A stretch of DNA of 55,463 nucleotides from Thioalkalivibrio denitrificans (GCF_002000365.1 NZ_MVBK01000018.1:13063-68525), one strand, 5' to 3'; positions 41,736 to 49,653 are shown, counted from the stretch's first letter. Notes: generated from the letters alone by a model not told the origin. Numbers and translations are program-made.

Positions 41736-43208
41736 ATGGCTGACGACGACGCCAACGGCGTGCCGCCTATGCGCCAAGTGTTTTCGACCGATCCCGCGAA
41801 GCGCCTCTCCGAGGCTTCTGATGCGGCACCCCTCGACCTGGCCCGAGAATGTCAGCTTCTCATGTGGGGCGGGCACCTGGTGCGCTGGCAAGGCGAATTC
41901 CTCGCCTGGCGTCGCGGCGCATATCGGGCGCTCAGCGACGATGCTGTGCGCACCTCGGTTTATTCGCACCTCGAGGTTGCCGGGCTAAAGGCCACGAGGT
42001 CGCGCGTCAGTGACGTCTTGGATGCGCTGCGCGCCGTCGCATTCATCGGTGATGACGTCGAGCCCCCGTGCTGGCTGGAAACGGGCGCGCCGCCGGCCAC
42101 GGGCCTGGTGGCATGCGCCAATGGCATCTTGAATATGGATACGGGCGAACTGGACCCGCCGGATCCGAATTTGTTCACGCTTTCGGCGCTCGAGGTGGCA
42201 TACGACCCGGCGGCCACGGCACCTGAGTGGGAGGATTTTCTGGATTCTGTTTTCGGCGAGGACGCGGAATCCATGAACACACTCCAGGAGATCTTTGGCT
42301 ATGTGGTCTCGCTCGAGACCGCGCTTCAGAAAGTTTTCCTTCTGATCGGCCCGAAGCGCTCCGGTAAGGGGACGATCCTGCGAGTGCTAACCCGCCTGAT
42401 CGGCCGCGCCAGTACCGCCGCGGTCACGCTTTCATCGCTTGAGCAACCGTTCGGCTTGCAGCCGCTAATCGCAAAGGCGCTCGCCACGATTTCGGATGCG
42501 CGGCTGGGCGGGCGCGCCGACCAATCTGCGATCACTGAGCGTCTCTTGTCAGTGTCCGGCCAGGATTACGTCGCGATCGCTCGAAAGTTCTTGCCCGACT
42601 TCACTGCACAGTTGGGCGCACGTTTCGTCATTGCTACGAACGAAGTCCCGCGACTGCATGATACAAGCGGCGCCCTCGCAAGCCGCTTCGTTCCCGTGGT
42701 CTTGGAGAAGAGCTTCTTTGGCCGCGAGGACATTGAGTTGATTGATCACTTAGTGCAGGAGCTGCCTGGCATCCTGGTTTGGGCGATGGCCGGCTACCGG
42801 CGCCTGGTGGAGCGAGGCCGCTTCGAGATCCCGTCGAAGTCTGTCGCCACCATTGAGGAGATCCATGACTTGAGCTCGCCCGTGGGGGCGTTCGTCCGCG
42901 AGCGCTGCGTGGTGGAGGCCGGGTGCGAAGTGGCGTGCGGGGACATCTACGACACGTGGAAAACCTGGTGCGAAGAACACGGCCGAACGCATCCAGGCAC
43001 GGAACAAACTTTTGGCCGAGATCTGCGTGCCGCTGTGCCTGGCATCGGGGTCTCACGCCCTCGCGTCGATGGCTCCCGTATCCGCGTCTACCGGGGCTTG
43101 CGCCTTGCCACGTCCGCCGACCGGCCTGCTGCCGCTCCAGACGCGCGCGGACCGAGGCGGACAGACTGTGTGCGGTGCAGTGGTGATGGTTGTGGCTGGT
43201 GTACGTGA
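41736..43208 (+). CDS. P4/D5-type primase-helicase (SF3)
   Basis: A 490-residue replication protein. The N-terminal part (about 30-200) resembles the D5_N/primase C-terminal region. The SF3 helicase ATPase has Walker A GPKRSGKGT (205-213), Walker B-like ALATISDARLG and sensor ARFVIATNEVPRL. A C-terminal DUF-like winged region follows. The extreme C-terminus CVRCSGDGCGWC is a small CxxC-x4-CxxC zinc motif not usual for the family. ATG 41736 is used. It probably replicates the excised element. The primase active site is not obvious. Confidence 0.9.
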   Translation: MADDDANGVPPMRQVFSTDPAKRLSEASDAAPLDLARECQLLMWGGHLVRWQGEFLAWRRGAYRALSDDAVRTSVYSHLEVAGLKATRSRVSDVLDALRAVAFIGDDVEPPCWLETGAPPATGLVACANGILNMDTGELDPPDPNLFTLSALEVAYDPAATAPEWEDFLDSVFGEDAESMNTLQEIFGYVVSLETALQKVFLLIGPKRSGKGTILRVLTRLIGRASTAAVTLSSLEQPFGLQPLIAKALATISDARLGGRADQSAITERLLSVSGQDYVAIARKFLPDFTAQLGARFVIATNEVPRLHDTSGALASRFVPVVLEKSFFGREDIELIDHLVQELPGILVWAMAGYRRLVERGRFEIPSKSVATIEEIHDLSSPVGAFVRERCVVEAGCEVACGDIYDTWKTWCEEHGRTHPGTEQTFGRDLRAAVPGIGVSRPRVDGSRIRVYRGLRLATSADRPAAAPDARGPRRTDCVRCSGDGCGWCT

Positions 43209-43267
43209 CCCGTGGTCCACGGTGGTCCGCGTCCCTTTCTATTGCACGCGTGGGAAAGGATATGGGT

Positions 43268-43951
43268 ATGAATAGATATAGATACAAATGTCCGGTACGC
43301 GGACCAGCGCGGCCCATGCTCGTGGAGCTATCTGGCCGTCACGCAGTTGGTGAGCACCGGTATGCGATGGTTGACCCGGAGGATTACTACCGGGTGGCCG
43401 GCTGGTCTTGGAAAGCGAAACCATCCGCCAGCGGCCGGATCTATGCGGTGCGCAGCACCCCTGGTGGCATGGTGCGGTTGCACCGCTTCGTCATGGGGCT
43501 TGGGCCGGGAGAGCCCGGCGATGTCCGATTCCTTAACGCGGATCCGCTGGACTGTAGGCGTTCCAACTTAGCGCGCAGCTCCCGCAGCGACACCGTCCAG
43601 GCGGCGCGGCGCGAGAAGCGTTTCGCGCATTGCTCCGAATGCAGTGAGGCCTTCGTGTTCTGGGCCGCAGGGGCTCGCCCGAAGTACTGCCCTACATGCC
43701 GACCGGAGATGAAGGCGCGAGCCGATGCGGCAGCCCGTGCCAAGCAAAAAGCTGCGCGCTGGGCCGGTGTGCCGGAAAGGGCTTCCTGCGCCTGGTGCTC
43801 GAAGGTGTTCACGCGCGCAAAACCAAGGCAGCAGTACTGCTCTAGTTTGTGCCGACACCGAGCCAAGAACGAGCGACGAAGGTACTTCCGCGAGACGTCT
43901 GACACGGGTAATTCGATCCCCGTTTTTTTTGAAGATATTTCAGGTAGTTAG
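43268..43951 (+). CDS. HNH-derived protein with two C4 zinc fingers
   Basis: A 227-residue protein. Residues 35-105 follow the HNH_3/AP2-type homing-nuclease pattern (YYRVAGWSWKAK...LHRFVMGL...NADPLDCRRSNLA). The catalytic D-H pair expected at about 87-88 is R-F, so cleavage is probably lost. Two zinc-finger pairs follow: C122/C125 with C141/C144, and C174/C177 with C191/C195. ATG 43268 has GGAAAGG 9 nt upstream. It might act as a DNA-binding regulator or packaging adaptor in the element. Function is unknown. Confidence 0.7.
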   Translation: MNRYRYKCPVRGPARPMLVELSGRHAVGEHRYAMVDPEDYYRVAGWSWKAKPSASGRIYAVRSTPGGMVRLHRFVMGLGPGEPGDVRFLNADPLDCRRSNLARSSRSDTVQAARREKRFAHCSECSEAFVFWAAGARPKYCPTCRPEMKARADAAARAKQKAARWAGVPERASCAWCSKVFTRAKPRQQYCSSLCRHRAKNERRRYFRETSDTGNSIPVFFEDISGS

Positions 43952-43970
43952 CCTTCCTTACCTAGCGTTA

Positions 43971-44044
43971 AGTTGTTGATTCTTGGTTGGGCGTCTTCTG
44001 GGGTCAATTTTCTTTTTTGAGGGTGAGTTGTTGATTCTTGGTTG
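43971..44044. repeat. Two 19-bp direct repeats before the late genes
   Basis: AGTTGTTGATTCTTGGTTG occurs at 43971-43989 and 44026-44044, 55 bp apart, in an AT-rich spacer (a T-rich run in between). This divides the replication half of the element from the capsid half and could be an activator-binding or promoter region. Confidence 0.7.
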
Positions 44045-44050
44045 TGCATC

Positions 44051-44434
44051 ATGATGGACGCCGCCACTCGCGCCGTGACCATCCAGACGCTGCGCCGCGT
44101 CGGTACTGACCTCGGCGTCGAGCCTGACGCCCTGCGTGTCTTGCTCGATGCTGTGTGGCGCCTGGAAGTGCACCCGGACGATGCCGCCGCTCTGAGAGAT
44201 CGCGCCCTGCTCGAGGCCGCGAGTTTGCTTGACCCCGGCGGCGAGTTGACGCCGTGGCAACTGGCCGGCCGCATGGCACGCGCCATCGATCACTTCTTGA
44301 TGGTTGTGGCTCGGCGGCTACGCCGTGACCCCTACGCCGAACTCTCGCCCCTGGACGAGACGCTGCAGCGCGCCTTTGCGAGCGGCTGCCGCGTGCCACA
44401 GAGCCAAAGGCGGCTCTACGATTTTCTGCGCTGA
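44051..44434 (+). CDS. Small helical protein preceding the capsid gene, unknown
   Basis: A 127-residue protein, largely helical and acidic/basic balanced (TLRRVGTDLGVEPDALRVLL; GGELTPWQLAGRMARAIDHF). It starts at ATG 44051 or 44054 directly after the second 19-bp repeat; no ribosome site is clear. It is 69 bp before the capsid gene. Position suggests a scaffold, regulator or packaging role, but no family is recognised. Confidence 0.6.
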   Translation: MMDAATRAVTIQTLRRVGTDLGVEPDALRVLLDAVWRLEVHPDDAAALRDRALLEAASLLDPGGELTPWQLAGRMARAIDHFLMVVARRLRRDPYAELSPLDETLQRAFASGCRVPQSQRRLYDFLR

Positions 44435-44502
44435 CGCCACGCGGCGAATCGTCAGCGATTTGGATGATACCTTGCAATCAAGCACACATATCGGAGCACC
44501 AC

Positions 44503-45534
44503 ATGACCCGTATCCCTCTCTCCCGCGACGCCATCAGCGACGGCTTGTTGCTACGCTCGGGCTACGACGTTGCCGGCGCGCATCCTGACGCCGAGCGCGT
44601 GGCCGGCATGAGCCTGGACGTGCTCGCCTCGACCATCGGCGAGGCCGCCATCGCGAACGATCCGCACCCGCCGCTTCGTCATAACCCGCGCCATGCGATG
44701 GCGCGTGGCCTCGCCACCGAGGACTTCGGCGCGGGCTTCGCCAGCGGCCTGGGCCACTTGGCGGTGCGCCGATACAACGCAAACGCCGATCATCGCCTGA
44801 TCACCCAGCCGGTAGAAGTCACCGACTTTCGCGAAATCACGTTGGGAACCGTAGACGTGAATCCGGGCCTGCCGTTGACCGGCGAGAATGGCGAGGTGGC
44901 CGAGGGCGACTTGGTGTCGATCCTTGACGGTCAGACCGGCGCGCTTCAGTCGTATGTTCGCTTGGCACGCATCCATCGCATGACGTTGATCAACGATCAG
45001 TGGGCTGTGATCGCGGGCGTGTTCGCCGCGCTGGGGCGCAACGCGGCGCGACTGGAGGCGCGGCTTCTGTACGGCCTATTGGAGTCCAATCCGACGCTCT
45101 CCGACGATGCGCCGATGTGGCACGCGGACACCCAGACCGCCCTCGCCGATGAGCTGAGTGCCACCGCGCTGGACCAAGCCATGGGCCTGCTGCGATTGCA
45201 GGGGCGCCGGCCGGATGAGCCCGTCGGGCATGGTGCGGCGGTGCTGGCGGTTGAGCCGCGCCTTGAGGGCCTGGCGCTGCGCCTGGTACGCGAGATGGGC
45301 GATCGTTTGCAAGTGATCGCCTCGCCGTTCCTGCCGGAGAACCGCTGGTATCTGTTCGCCGATTACGAGTCCGCGCCTGTGGTCGGCCGCCTGCAGCTGC
45401 GCAACGCGCCCCCGGTTCGAGTCGAACAGAAACCCCGGCCTGGGGGGTTCGATGGCGTGGCGCTCCAGGTCGGCGCTGACGTCGGCTTCGTGGTCATCGA
45501 TCGCATCGGCGCGCTGCGCGGTGGTCCGGCATGA
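44503..45534 (+). CDS. Major capsid protein (Mu gpT-like)
   Basis: A 343-residue protein resembling the capsid part of Mu-type prohead protease/capsid fusions. Recognisable stretches are TLINDQWAVIAGVFAALGRN, AARLEARLLYGLLESNPTLS and DDAPMWHADTQTAL, matching the INDD..AF...A..A..E...VY..L..NPTMSDG..LFH pattern. The N-terminal AISDGLLLRSGYDVAG to GLATEDF region corresponds to the linker of the fusion, but the ClpP-like protease domain is missing. GGAG lies before ATG 44503. The stop overlaps the next start (ATGA). It presumably forms the element's own small shell. Confidence 0.85.
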   Translation: MTRIPLSRDAISDGLLLRSGYDVAGAHPDAERVAGMSLDVLASTIGEAAIANDPHPPLRHNPRHAMARGLATEDFGAGFASGLGHLAVRRYNANADHRLITQPVEVTDFREITLGTVDVNPGLPLTGENGEVAEGDLVSILDGQTGALQSYVRLARIHRMTLINDQWAVIAGVFAALGRNAARLEARLLYGLLESNPTLSDDAPMWHADTQTALADELSATALDQAMGLLRLQGRRPDEPVGHGAAVLAVEPRLEGLALRLVREMGDRLQVIASPFLPENRWYLFADYESAPVVGRLQLRNAPPVRVEQKPRPGGFDGVALQVGADVGFVVIDRIGALRGGPA

Positions 45535-45950
45535 GTGATTATCGCCGCGCCGCTCGCGAGCTGGACAAGCACGCTCGCGAGCTGGACCGCCTCATGGATC
45601 GCCTGGAGGCGGCCCGGGAGGCCTCCGATGCGCCCCGGGTGGCCGAGACCCGCCGCAAGGTAATCGACGCCGAGCGCGCGACGGCCGCAGCCTACGATGC
45701 GATGGCTGCGGCCGTGCGGGCCCACTGGCGTGAGCGTGCCGGCGAGACCCTGCGCGAGCTGATCGCCGTGGCCACGCCATTGGCCGCGCGGTATCGGGCC
45801 GAGCGTAGAGCCGCCGGCGATCTGATCCCGTGGTGGCCGCCGATCTTCGAGGCGCTGGGCAACGCGCCAGAGCCGGAGCTTGACGGAGACGTGCCGAGCG
45901 AGCCGCCGGAGTGCGGCGCACTGGACCGCACCGAGGAGCGGTTGTGGTGA
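45531..45950 (+). CDS. Coiled-coil protein following the capsid gene, unknown
   Basis: A 139-residue protein. Its first 110 residues are a charged Ala-rich coiled coil (ARELDKHARELDRLMDRLEA; RKVIDAERATAAAYDAMAAA), followed by a Pro/Asp/Glu-rich tail. Both ends overlap neighbours by 4 bp (ATGA, GTGA), so it is stoichiometrically linked with capsid and the HExxH protein. A scaffold or head-completion role is a guess. Confidence 0.65.
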   Translation: MSDYRRAARELDKHARELDRLMDRLEAAREASDAPRVAETRRKVIDAERATAAAYDAMAAAVRAHWRERAGETLRELIAVATPLAARYRAERRAAGDLIPWWPPIFEALGNAPEPELDGDVPSEPPECGALDRTEERLW

Positions 45951-46636
45951 ACGAATGGCGTGCCTGGCCTGAGTATGCGCGTGACCGGCACACGCTGTCC
46001 GTCCACGAAGCTGCGCACCTGGTGGTGGGCCTTGTGACCTCCAGCTGGCAGGAGGATCGGCGAGCGGTGGTATACGACACGGACGACGGCGCGGGCGGCC
46101 AAGTGGAGCCCGCCGTTCCGGGTCCACCGCCCACGCGTACCCTGGAGGAGGCATTGGCGCCGGTAGCCGTGCCAATCCACCCTCAGCTTCAGTACCTGGC
46201 CACGCTGCGCGCAGCCACCTATTTGGCGGGATACGCCGCCGAGGCTCGCCTTCACGGTTTCGCGGATCAGGTCTCCGGCCCCCCTTCCGCTATCAACGGC
46301 TCGGAAGACGCGCGATGCGCTCGCATATGGCTGCGGTTCGCGTGGCCCGATGAGCGTATACGGCCGATGTGGCGCGCCTGGACCATGGCCGACGCCCTGA
46401 CGAAGGATCACTGGGCGTGGATTCGTCGCGTTGCCGCAGTCATCGCCGCCCATGGCGAGTGCGACACTGCGACAGCGCAGACACTGTGTTGTAAAGCCAT
46501 CTCGGACTCGGGGTTTTGCCGAGTATGGCACCGGGCTTCGGGGGTTGGGGTTCCCCCGGAGCGAGGCACCTCCGGCCGCGGGCATCCTCACCGCGGGACG
46601 GTGCCACCTATTTCCTCAGGGGGGCGGCGTGACTGA
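45947..46636 (+). CDS. Putative HExxH metalloprotease (M41-like) of the element
   Basis: A 229-residue protein with HEAAH (20-24) near the N-terminus (TLSVHEAAHLVVGLV), as in M41/FtsH-type zinc peptidases, and a helical core (ATYLAGYAAEARLHGFADQV). An ATPase domain is absent. The last 40 residues (GVGVPPERGTSGRGHPHRGT) look like read-through, so the domain may end earlier. The GTG start at 45947 has GAGGAG upstream and overlaps the previous stop. Because the capsid protein lacks the usual fused protease, a maturation-protease role is worth testing. Confidence 0.65.
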   Translation: MNEWRAWPEYARDRHTLSVHEAAHLVVGLVTSSWQEDRRAVVYDTDDGAGGQVEPAVPGPPPTRTLEEALAPVAVPIHPQLQYLATLRAATYLAGYAAEARLHGFADQVSGPPSAINGSEDARCARIWLRFAWPDERIRPMWRAWTMADALTKDHWAWIRRVAAVIAAHGECDTATAQTLCCKAISDSGFCRVWHRASGVGVPPERGTSGRGHPHRGTVPPISSGGRRD

Positions 46637-46913
46637 CCAAGCCATGCGTGAGCGCATCGCCGCTCTTGAGCGCGGCCAGGCGAAGCTGGCGGCTGAGCTG
46701 GCGGAGGAGATCGCGGCCCAGTGTGCCGAAGAGCTCACCGCCTTCCGCAACACCCTTCTGGAGATCGACAGCCTCCTGAAGCTGTTCAATCCCGATTGGC
46801 ACTGGGCAGACACCCTGTCAAGCCAGTTCCCCGCCCCGACACCAGAAGCGGAGCGCATAGCCCGCGAATGCGTCCTGGCACGTTTCCCAAGCCTGGGGCG
46901 GCCAAAAACCTGA
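46629..46913 (+). CDS. Small coiled-coil protein before the tape-measure gene
   Basis: A 94-residue protein with an N-terminal coiled coil (MRERIAALERGQAKLAAELA, EEIAAQ) and a FNPDWHWADTLSSQF segment. The GTG start (46629) overlaps the end of the HExxH gene by 8 bp and has AGGGGGG upstream. It ends 15 bp before the tape-measure gene. Its position fits a tail-assembly chaperone slot, but sequence gives no proof. Confidence 0.6.
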   Translation: MTDQAMRERIAALERGQAKLAAELAEEIAAQCAEELTAFRNTLLEIDSLLKLFNPDWHWADTLSSQFPAPTPEAERIARECVLARFPSLGRPKT

Positions 46914-46928
46914 CGGGAGATTCAATAA

Positions 46929-49070
46929 ATGTCAATGCGCGACACCTTCCTGAATCTGATCCTGCGAGGCGATGGTGGGCCGCTGCGCACGGAGATGGAG
47001 AAGAGCGCCCGACACATGCGCGACAGCGGGCGTCGGATGCAACGCGGCCTGGAGCCTGCCGACCAGCAGATGCGGCGTGTATCCATGACGGCCCGCCGGC
47101 TTACCGGCATCATCGCAGGCCTGGCGGGCGCCGCCTCCATGGGGGCCCTGATTCGCTCACAGATCACCGCGGCGGACACCGCGGGGAGGATGGCCCGGCG
47201 TATCGGCGAGAGCGCGGAGACCGTCAGCACGCTCGGCTTCGCGGCCGAGCAGTCCGGCACTAACATCGACTCCATCGGCCGCGCGTATGACGGCTTCATC
47301 CGCCGGCTTGACCAGTTCCGTGAAGGCAGCGGCAAGGCGGGGCGCGCCGCGCGCGCGCTTGGCCTCGACATCTTCGATGCCGAAGGCAAGGTTCGCCCCT
47401 TCAGCGAGATTTTGCTTGATGCCGCCGACCGGCTATCCATGGTGGAGGACCCGGCGCTCAAGTCATCGCTGGCCACGAAGATCTTCGGCCGTTCCGCCGG
47501 CGATCTGATCCCGTTGCTCGACGAGGGCGCCGACGGGATCCGCGAGCTGCAGCAGCGCGCCCGGGACTACGGGCGCGAGATTGATATGCACACGGCCGAT
47601 GCTGCCCGCGAGTTCAACGACACCATGAACGAGCTGCGGGGCGCCGTCGGCGGCGCGTCCCGTGGCTTTGTCGGACAGATGCTCCCGTCGCTGCTCGTCA
47701 TCTCAAAGGAGATGCGTAACTCCGCAACCGAAGCGGACGGGCTCGCCCAGAACCTGGGTAAGGTCGTCAATCAGTTAATCAAGTGGGTTGCCCTGGGCAC
47801 ACGTACAGCCATCGTTCCGCTCGAGGCCATGGGCGAGGCTATCGGTGGCGGCATCGCATACGTGGAGCAGCTGGCCCGGGGCAACCGCGAGGGCGCCCGC
47901 GCCATCCGCGAGCACATGGAAGCGACGCAGGCTTTCGAGGGGCCGCTGCAGAACCTGGTCGAATTCTACGACGCGCTCTACAACGCCCAGGAGCGCGCCA
48001 CCGAAGGCACGGAGGATGTCACCGAAAAGACCGCTGAGCGCCTCTCAGAGATCGAGAAGCTCAACGCGCGGTTGCAGGCGATCTTCGGTGAGGGCGCCGA
48101 CGCCGCGAGAAGCGCAGCACAGGAGCGCGCGGACGCCGAGCAGAAGGCGATTGAGGGGATGCGCCGCCAGGTGGAGACCATCGGGCACGTCACCAGGGAG
48201 GAGGAAATCCTCTACGAGATCCGCCGCGGCAATTATCGGGAGTTCACGGAGCAAGGCCAGCAGCAGCTTTTGGCATACGCCCGGGAGCTGGACGCCGTCG
48301 AGGCCCTGGCGGAGGCCGAGCGCGAGCGCGTGCAGACACAGGAGCGCATGGCCACCGAGGCCCAGCGTATCTACCAGGCCACCCGCACACCTGCCGAGCA
48401 GCTCGCTGCCGAGATCGAGCACCTCAACGAACTGCTCGACGCCGGCGCGCTGAGCTGGGACACCTATGCCCGCGCCGTGTTCAACGCCCAGGAGAAGTTC
48501 GAAGGCGCCGCCGAAGAGGCGGTGACGGCTTCATCCCAGTTCGCCATCCAGGGCGCGCGCAACATCCAGTCCGCATTCGCCGACTTCCTGTTCGATCCGT
48601 TCGAGCAGGGGTTGCAGGGCATGCTGCGTGGCTTCGTCGACATCCTGCGGCGCATGGCTTCGGAGGCCATCGCCGCGCAGCTGGGCGCGCGGCTGTTCGG
48701 GGATTTCGGCGGGACGGGCCAGCTCGGCGGCGCTGTCGGCGGCGTCCTGGCCAGCGTATTTCATGATGGTGGCGTGGCGGGCGAATCCGCACCGGTGCGT
48801 CGGGTGCCCTTGACGTCCTTTCTGGATGCCCCCCGCTACCACAGTGGGGGCATTGCGGGTGATGAGGAGTTCGCCATCCTCAAGCGCGGCGAGGAGGTCC
48901 TGACTCAGGACAACCCGCGCCACCGCGACAACGCCGGCGCCGGCGTGCGCGTGGTGCTGGTGGATGATCGCAGCAACATCGCCGATTACCTGGGCACGGC
49001 CGACGGGGAGCGGGCCATCGTGCAGGCGGTCCAGCGCAACCGCATGGCGGTCAAGCAGGTGCTTTCGTGA
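46929..49070 (+). CDS. Tape-measure-like protein
   Basis: A 713-residue protein with the usual phage tape-measure layout. It has an N-terminal helical region, a Gly/Ala hydrophobic segment (LTGIIAGLAGAASMGALI), long coiled coils (about 345-520) and an amphipathic hydrophobic C-terminal region. The last part has the characteristic VFHDGGVAG, YHSGGIAGDEEFAILKRGEE, VLT ending. In phages this protein sets tail length and helps DNA entry. Here no tail tube or baseplate gene accompanies it. GAGATTC is the only ribosome-like site before ATG 46929. Confidence 0.82.
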   Translation: MSMRDTFLNLILRGDGGPLRTEMEKSARHMRDSGRRMQRGLEPADQQMRRVSMTARRLTGIIAGLAGAASMGALIRSQITAADTAGRMARRIGESAETVSTLGFAAEQSGTNIDSIGRAYDGFIRRLDQFREGSGKAGRAARALGLDIFDAEGKVRPFSEILLDAADRLSMVEDPALKSSLATKIFGRSAGDLIPLLDEGADGIRELQQRARDYGREIDMHTADAAREFNDTMNELRGAVGGASRGFVGQMLPSLLVISKEMRNSATEADGLAQNLGKVVNQLIKWVALGTRTAIVPLEAMGEAIGGGIAYVEQLARGNREGARAIREHMEATQAFEGPLQNLVEFYDALYNAQERATEGTEDVTEKTAERLSEIEKLNARLQAIFGEGADAARSAAQERADAEQKAIEGMRRQVETIGHVTREEEILYEIRRGNYREFTEQGQQQLLAYARELDAVEALAEAERERVQTQERMATEAQRIYQATRTPAEQLAAEIEHLNELLDAGALSWDTYARAVFNAQEKFEGAAEEAVTASSQFAIQGARNIQSAFADFLFDPFEQGLQGMLRGFVDILRRMASEAIAAQLGARLFGDFGGTGQLGGAVGGVLASVFHDGGVAGESAPVRRVPLTSFLDAPRYHSGGIAGDEEFAILKRGEEVLTQDNPRHRDNAGAGVRVVLVDDRSNIADYLGTADGERAIVQAVQRNRMAVKQVLS

Positions 49071-49090
49071 GCGCGCCTGTTCCGAGTCGT

Positions 49091-49125
49091 GTCAAGCACA
49101 CTTGACAAAAGGCGCGCTATACTCA
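49091..49125 (+). promoter_or_regulatory. Palindrome GTCAAG-CACA-CTTGAC with -10-like TATACT
   Basis: The dyad at 49091-49106 is followed by TATACT (49118-49123) and, 70 bp on, by the start of the small acidic protein gene. A second dyad with the same CTTGA/TCAAG half-sites lies just behind that gene (49460-49480). It is a plausible repressor site for a separately controlled gene at the end of the element. Confidence 0.55.
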
Positions 49126-49195
49126 AAGCGCACCGGGAGCGGATGAGGCCGCCCCCGGCACTTCCCACGGCAAAACCTGACTAGGAGGTTCCACC

Positions 49196-49456
49196 ATGAG
49201 CGACACCAATTCTATCCCGCGCGCTGCCCAGAAAGCAGATGCTGAAGGAATGACCGATGCGGCGATCAAGATCCAAGCCGCATTTGTGGTGCTGTCTTCG
49301 CTTGAAAAGCTCGCGTACCGGCTAATGGACGGAGAAGACGACGAGGTCCTGCACGTCATCGCAACCATTGCTCGTGACGCGCAATCCAACCTGGATGAAG
49401 CCCATGATATTCTGGGCAATTTGATCGATGCCGCAGCGAAACCGAAAGCGGCCTGA
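49196..49456 (+). CDS. Small acidic element protein, unknown
   Basis: An 86-residue helical protein (AIKIQAAFVVLSSLEKLAYR; DEVLHVIATIARDAQSNLDE) with an acidic middle. AGGAGG lies 7 nt before ATG 49196, the best ribosome site in the element. It has its own promoter-like palindrome upstream and a terminator downstream, so it is a stand-alone transcription unit next to attR. Such independently expressed end-genes in satellites and prophages are often cargo (immunity or defence) genes. I do not recognise the family. Confidence 0.75.
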   Translation: MSDTNSIPRAAQKADAEGMTDAAIKIQAAFVVLSSLEKLAYRLMDGEDDEVLHVIATIARDAQSNLDEAHDILGNLIDAAAKPKAA

Positions 49457-49459
49457 GCT

Positions 49460-49480
49460 CACTTGAATCCGTTTCAAGTG
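49460..49480. repeat. Inverted repeat CACTTGAA-N5-TTCAAGTG
   Basis: 8-bp arms lie immediately after the stop of the small acidic gene, sharing half-site sequence with the palindrome at 49091-49106. It may be a second operator for the same regulator. Confidence 0.6.
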
Positions 49481-49489
49481 ACGAACCCG

Positions 49490-49515
49490 AGCCCCGCCCC
49501 GCGCGGGGCTTTTTT
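49490..49515 (+). terminator. Rho-independent terminator of the small acidic gene
   Basis: The stem AGCCCCG / CGGGGCT with a GC loop is followed by six T residues. It ends the last plus-strand transcript of the element. Confidence 0.9.
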
Positions 49516-49563
49516 GTGGCCGCCGCAGGGACTGGTATTTCTATGGTATTTGAGACCCTGAAA

Positions 49564-49590
49564 CGAAAAAGGCCAGTCAATAAACTGGCC
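49564..49590 (-). terminator. Terminator of tRNA-Asn
   Basis: Read on the minus strand, GGCCAGTTTATTGACTGGCC and a run of T residues stand 17 nt after the tRNA end. The equivalent hairpins beside attL (39339-39367 and 39163-39188) have a different stem sequence. Confidence 0.85.
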
Positions 49591-49605
49591 TAAGTCTTTG
49601 TTTTT

Positions 49606-49653
49606 CTGGCTCCCCGGGACGGGCTCGAACCGCCGACCTAGTGATTAACAGTC
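49606..49653. repeat. attR: 48-bp direct repeat inside tRNA-Asn
   Basis: The right copy of the element's attachment repeat. It covers the 3' half of tRNA-Asn from the anticodon loop through the encoded CCA, so integration kept the tRNA gene whole. Confidence 0.92.

Larger units (their letters stand above)
39382..49653. mobile_element. 10.2-kb tRNA-Asn-integrated element with capsid and tape-measure genes
   Basis: The element is bounded by 48-bp direct repeats (39382-39429, 49606-49653). Gene order, all on the plus strand: tyrosine integrase, HTH-like protein, AlpA-like excisionase, primase-helicase, HNH-derived zinc-finger protein, small protein, capsid protein, coiled-coil protein, HExxH protein, small coiled-coil protein, tape-measure-like protein and small acidic protein. 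Portal, terminase, tail tube, baseplate and lysis genes are not recognised. Size, P4-type primase and AlpA/integrase resemble phage satellites; the capsid gene resembles Mu-like phages. Confidence 0.88.

Noticed and set aside
46640-49070. Minus-strand frames opposite the tape-measure gene
   Set aside because: They are antisense shadows with basic, low-complexity products. The plus-strand protein has a clear domain layout.
39382-49653. Calling the element an ordinary complete prophage
   Set aside because: At 10.2 kb it lacks recognisable terminase, portal, tail tube, baseplate and lysis genes and carries a satellite-type replication front end.
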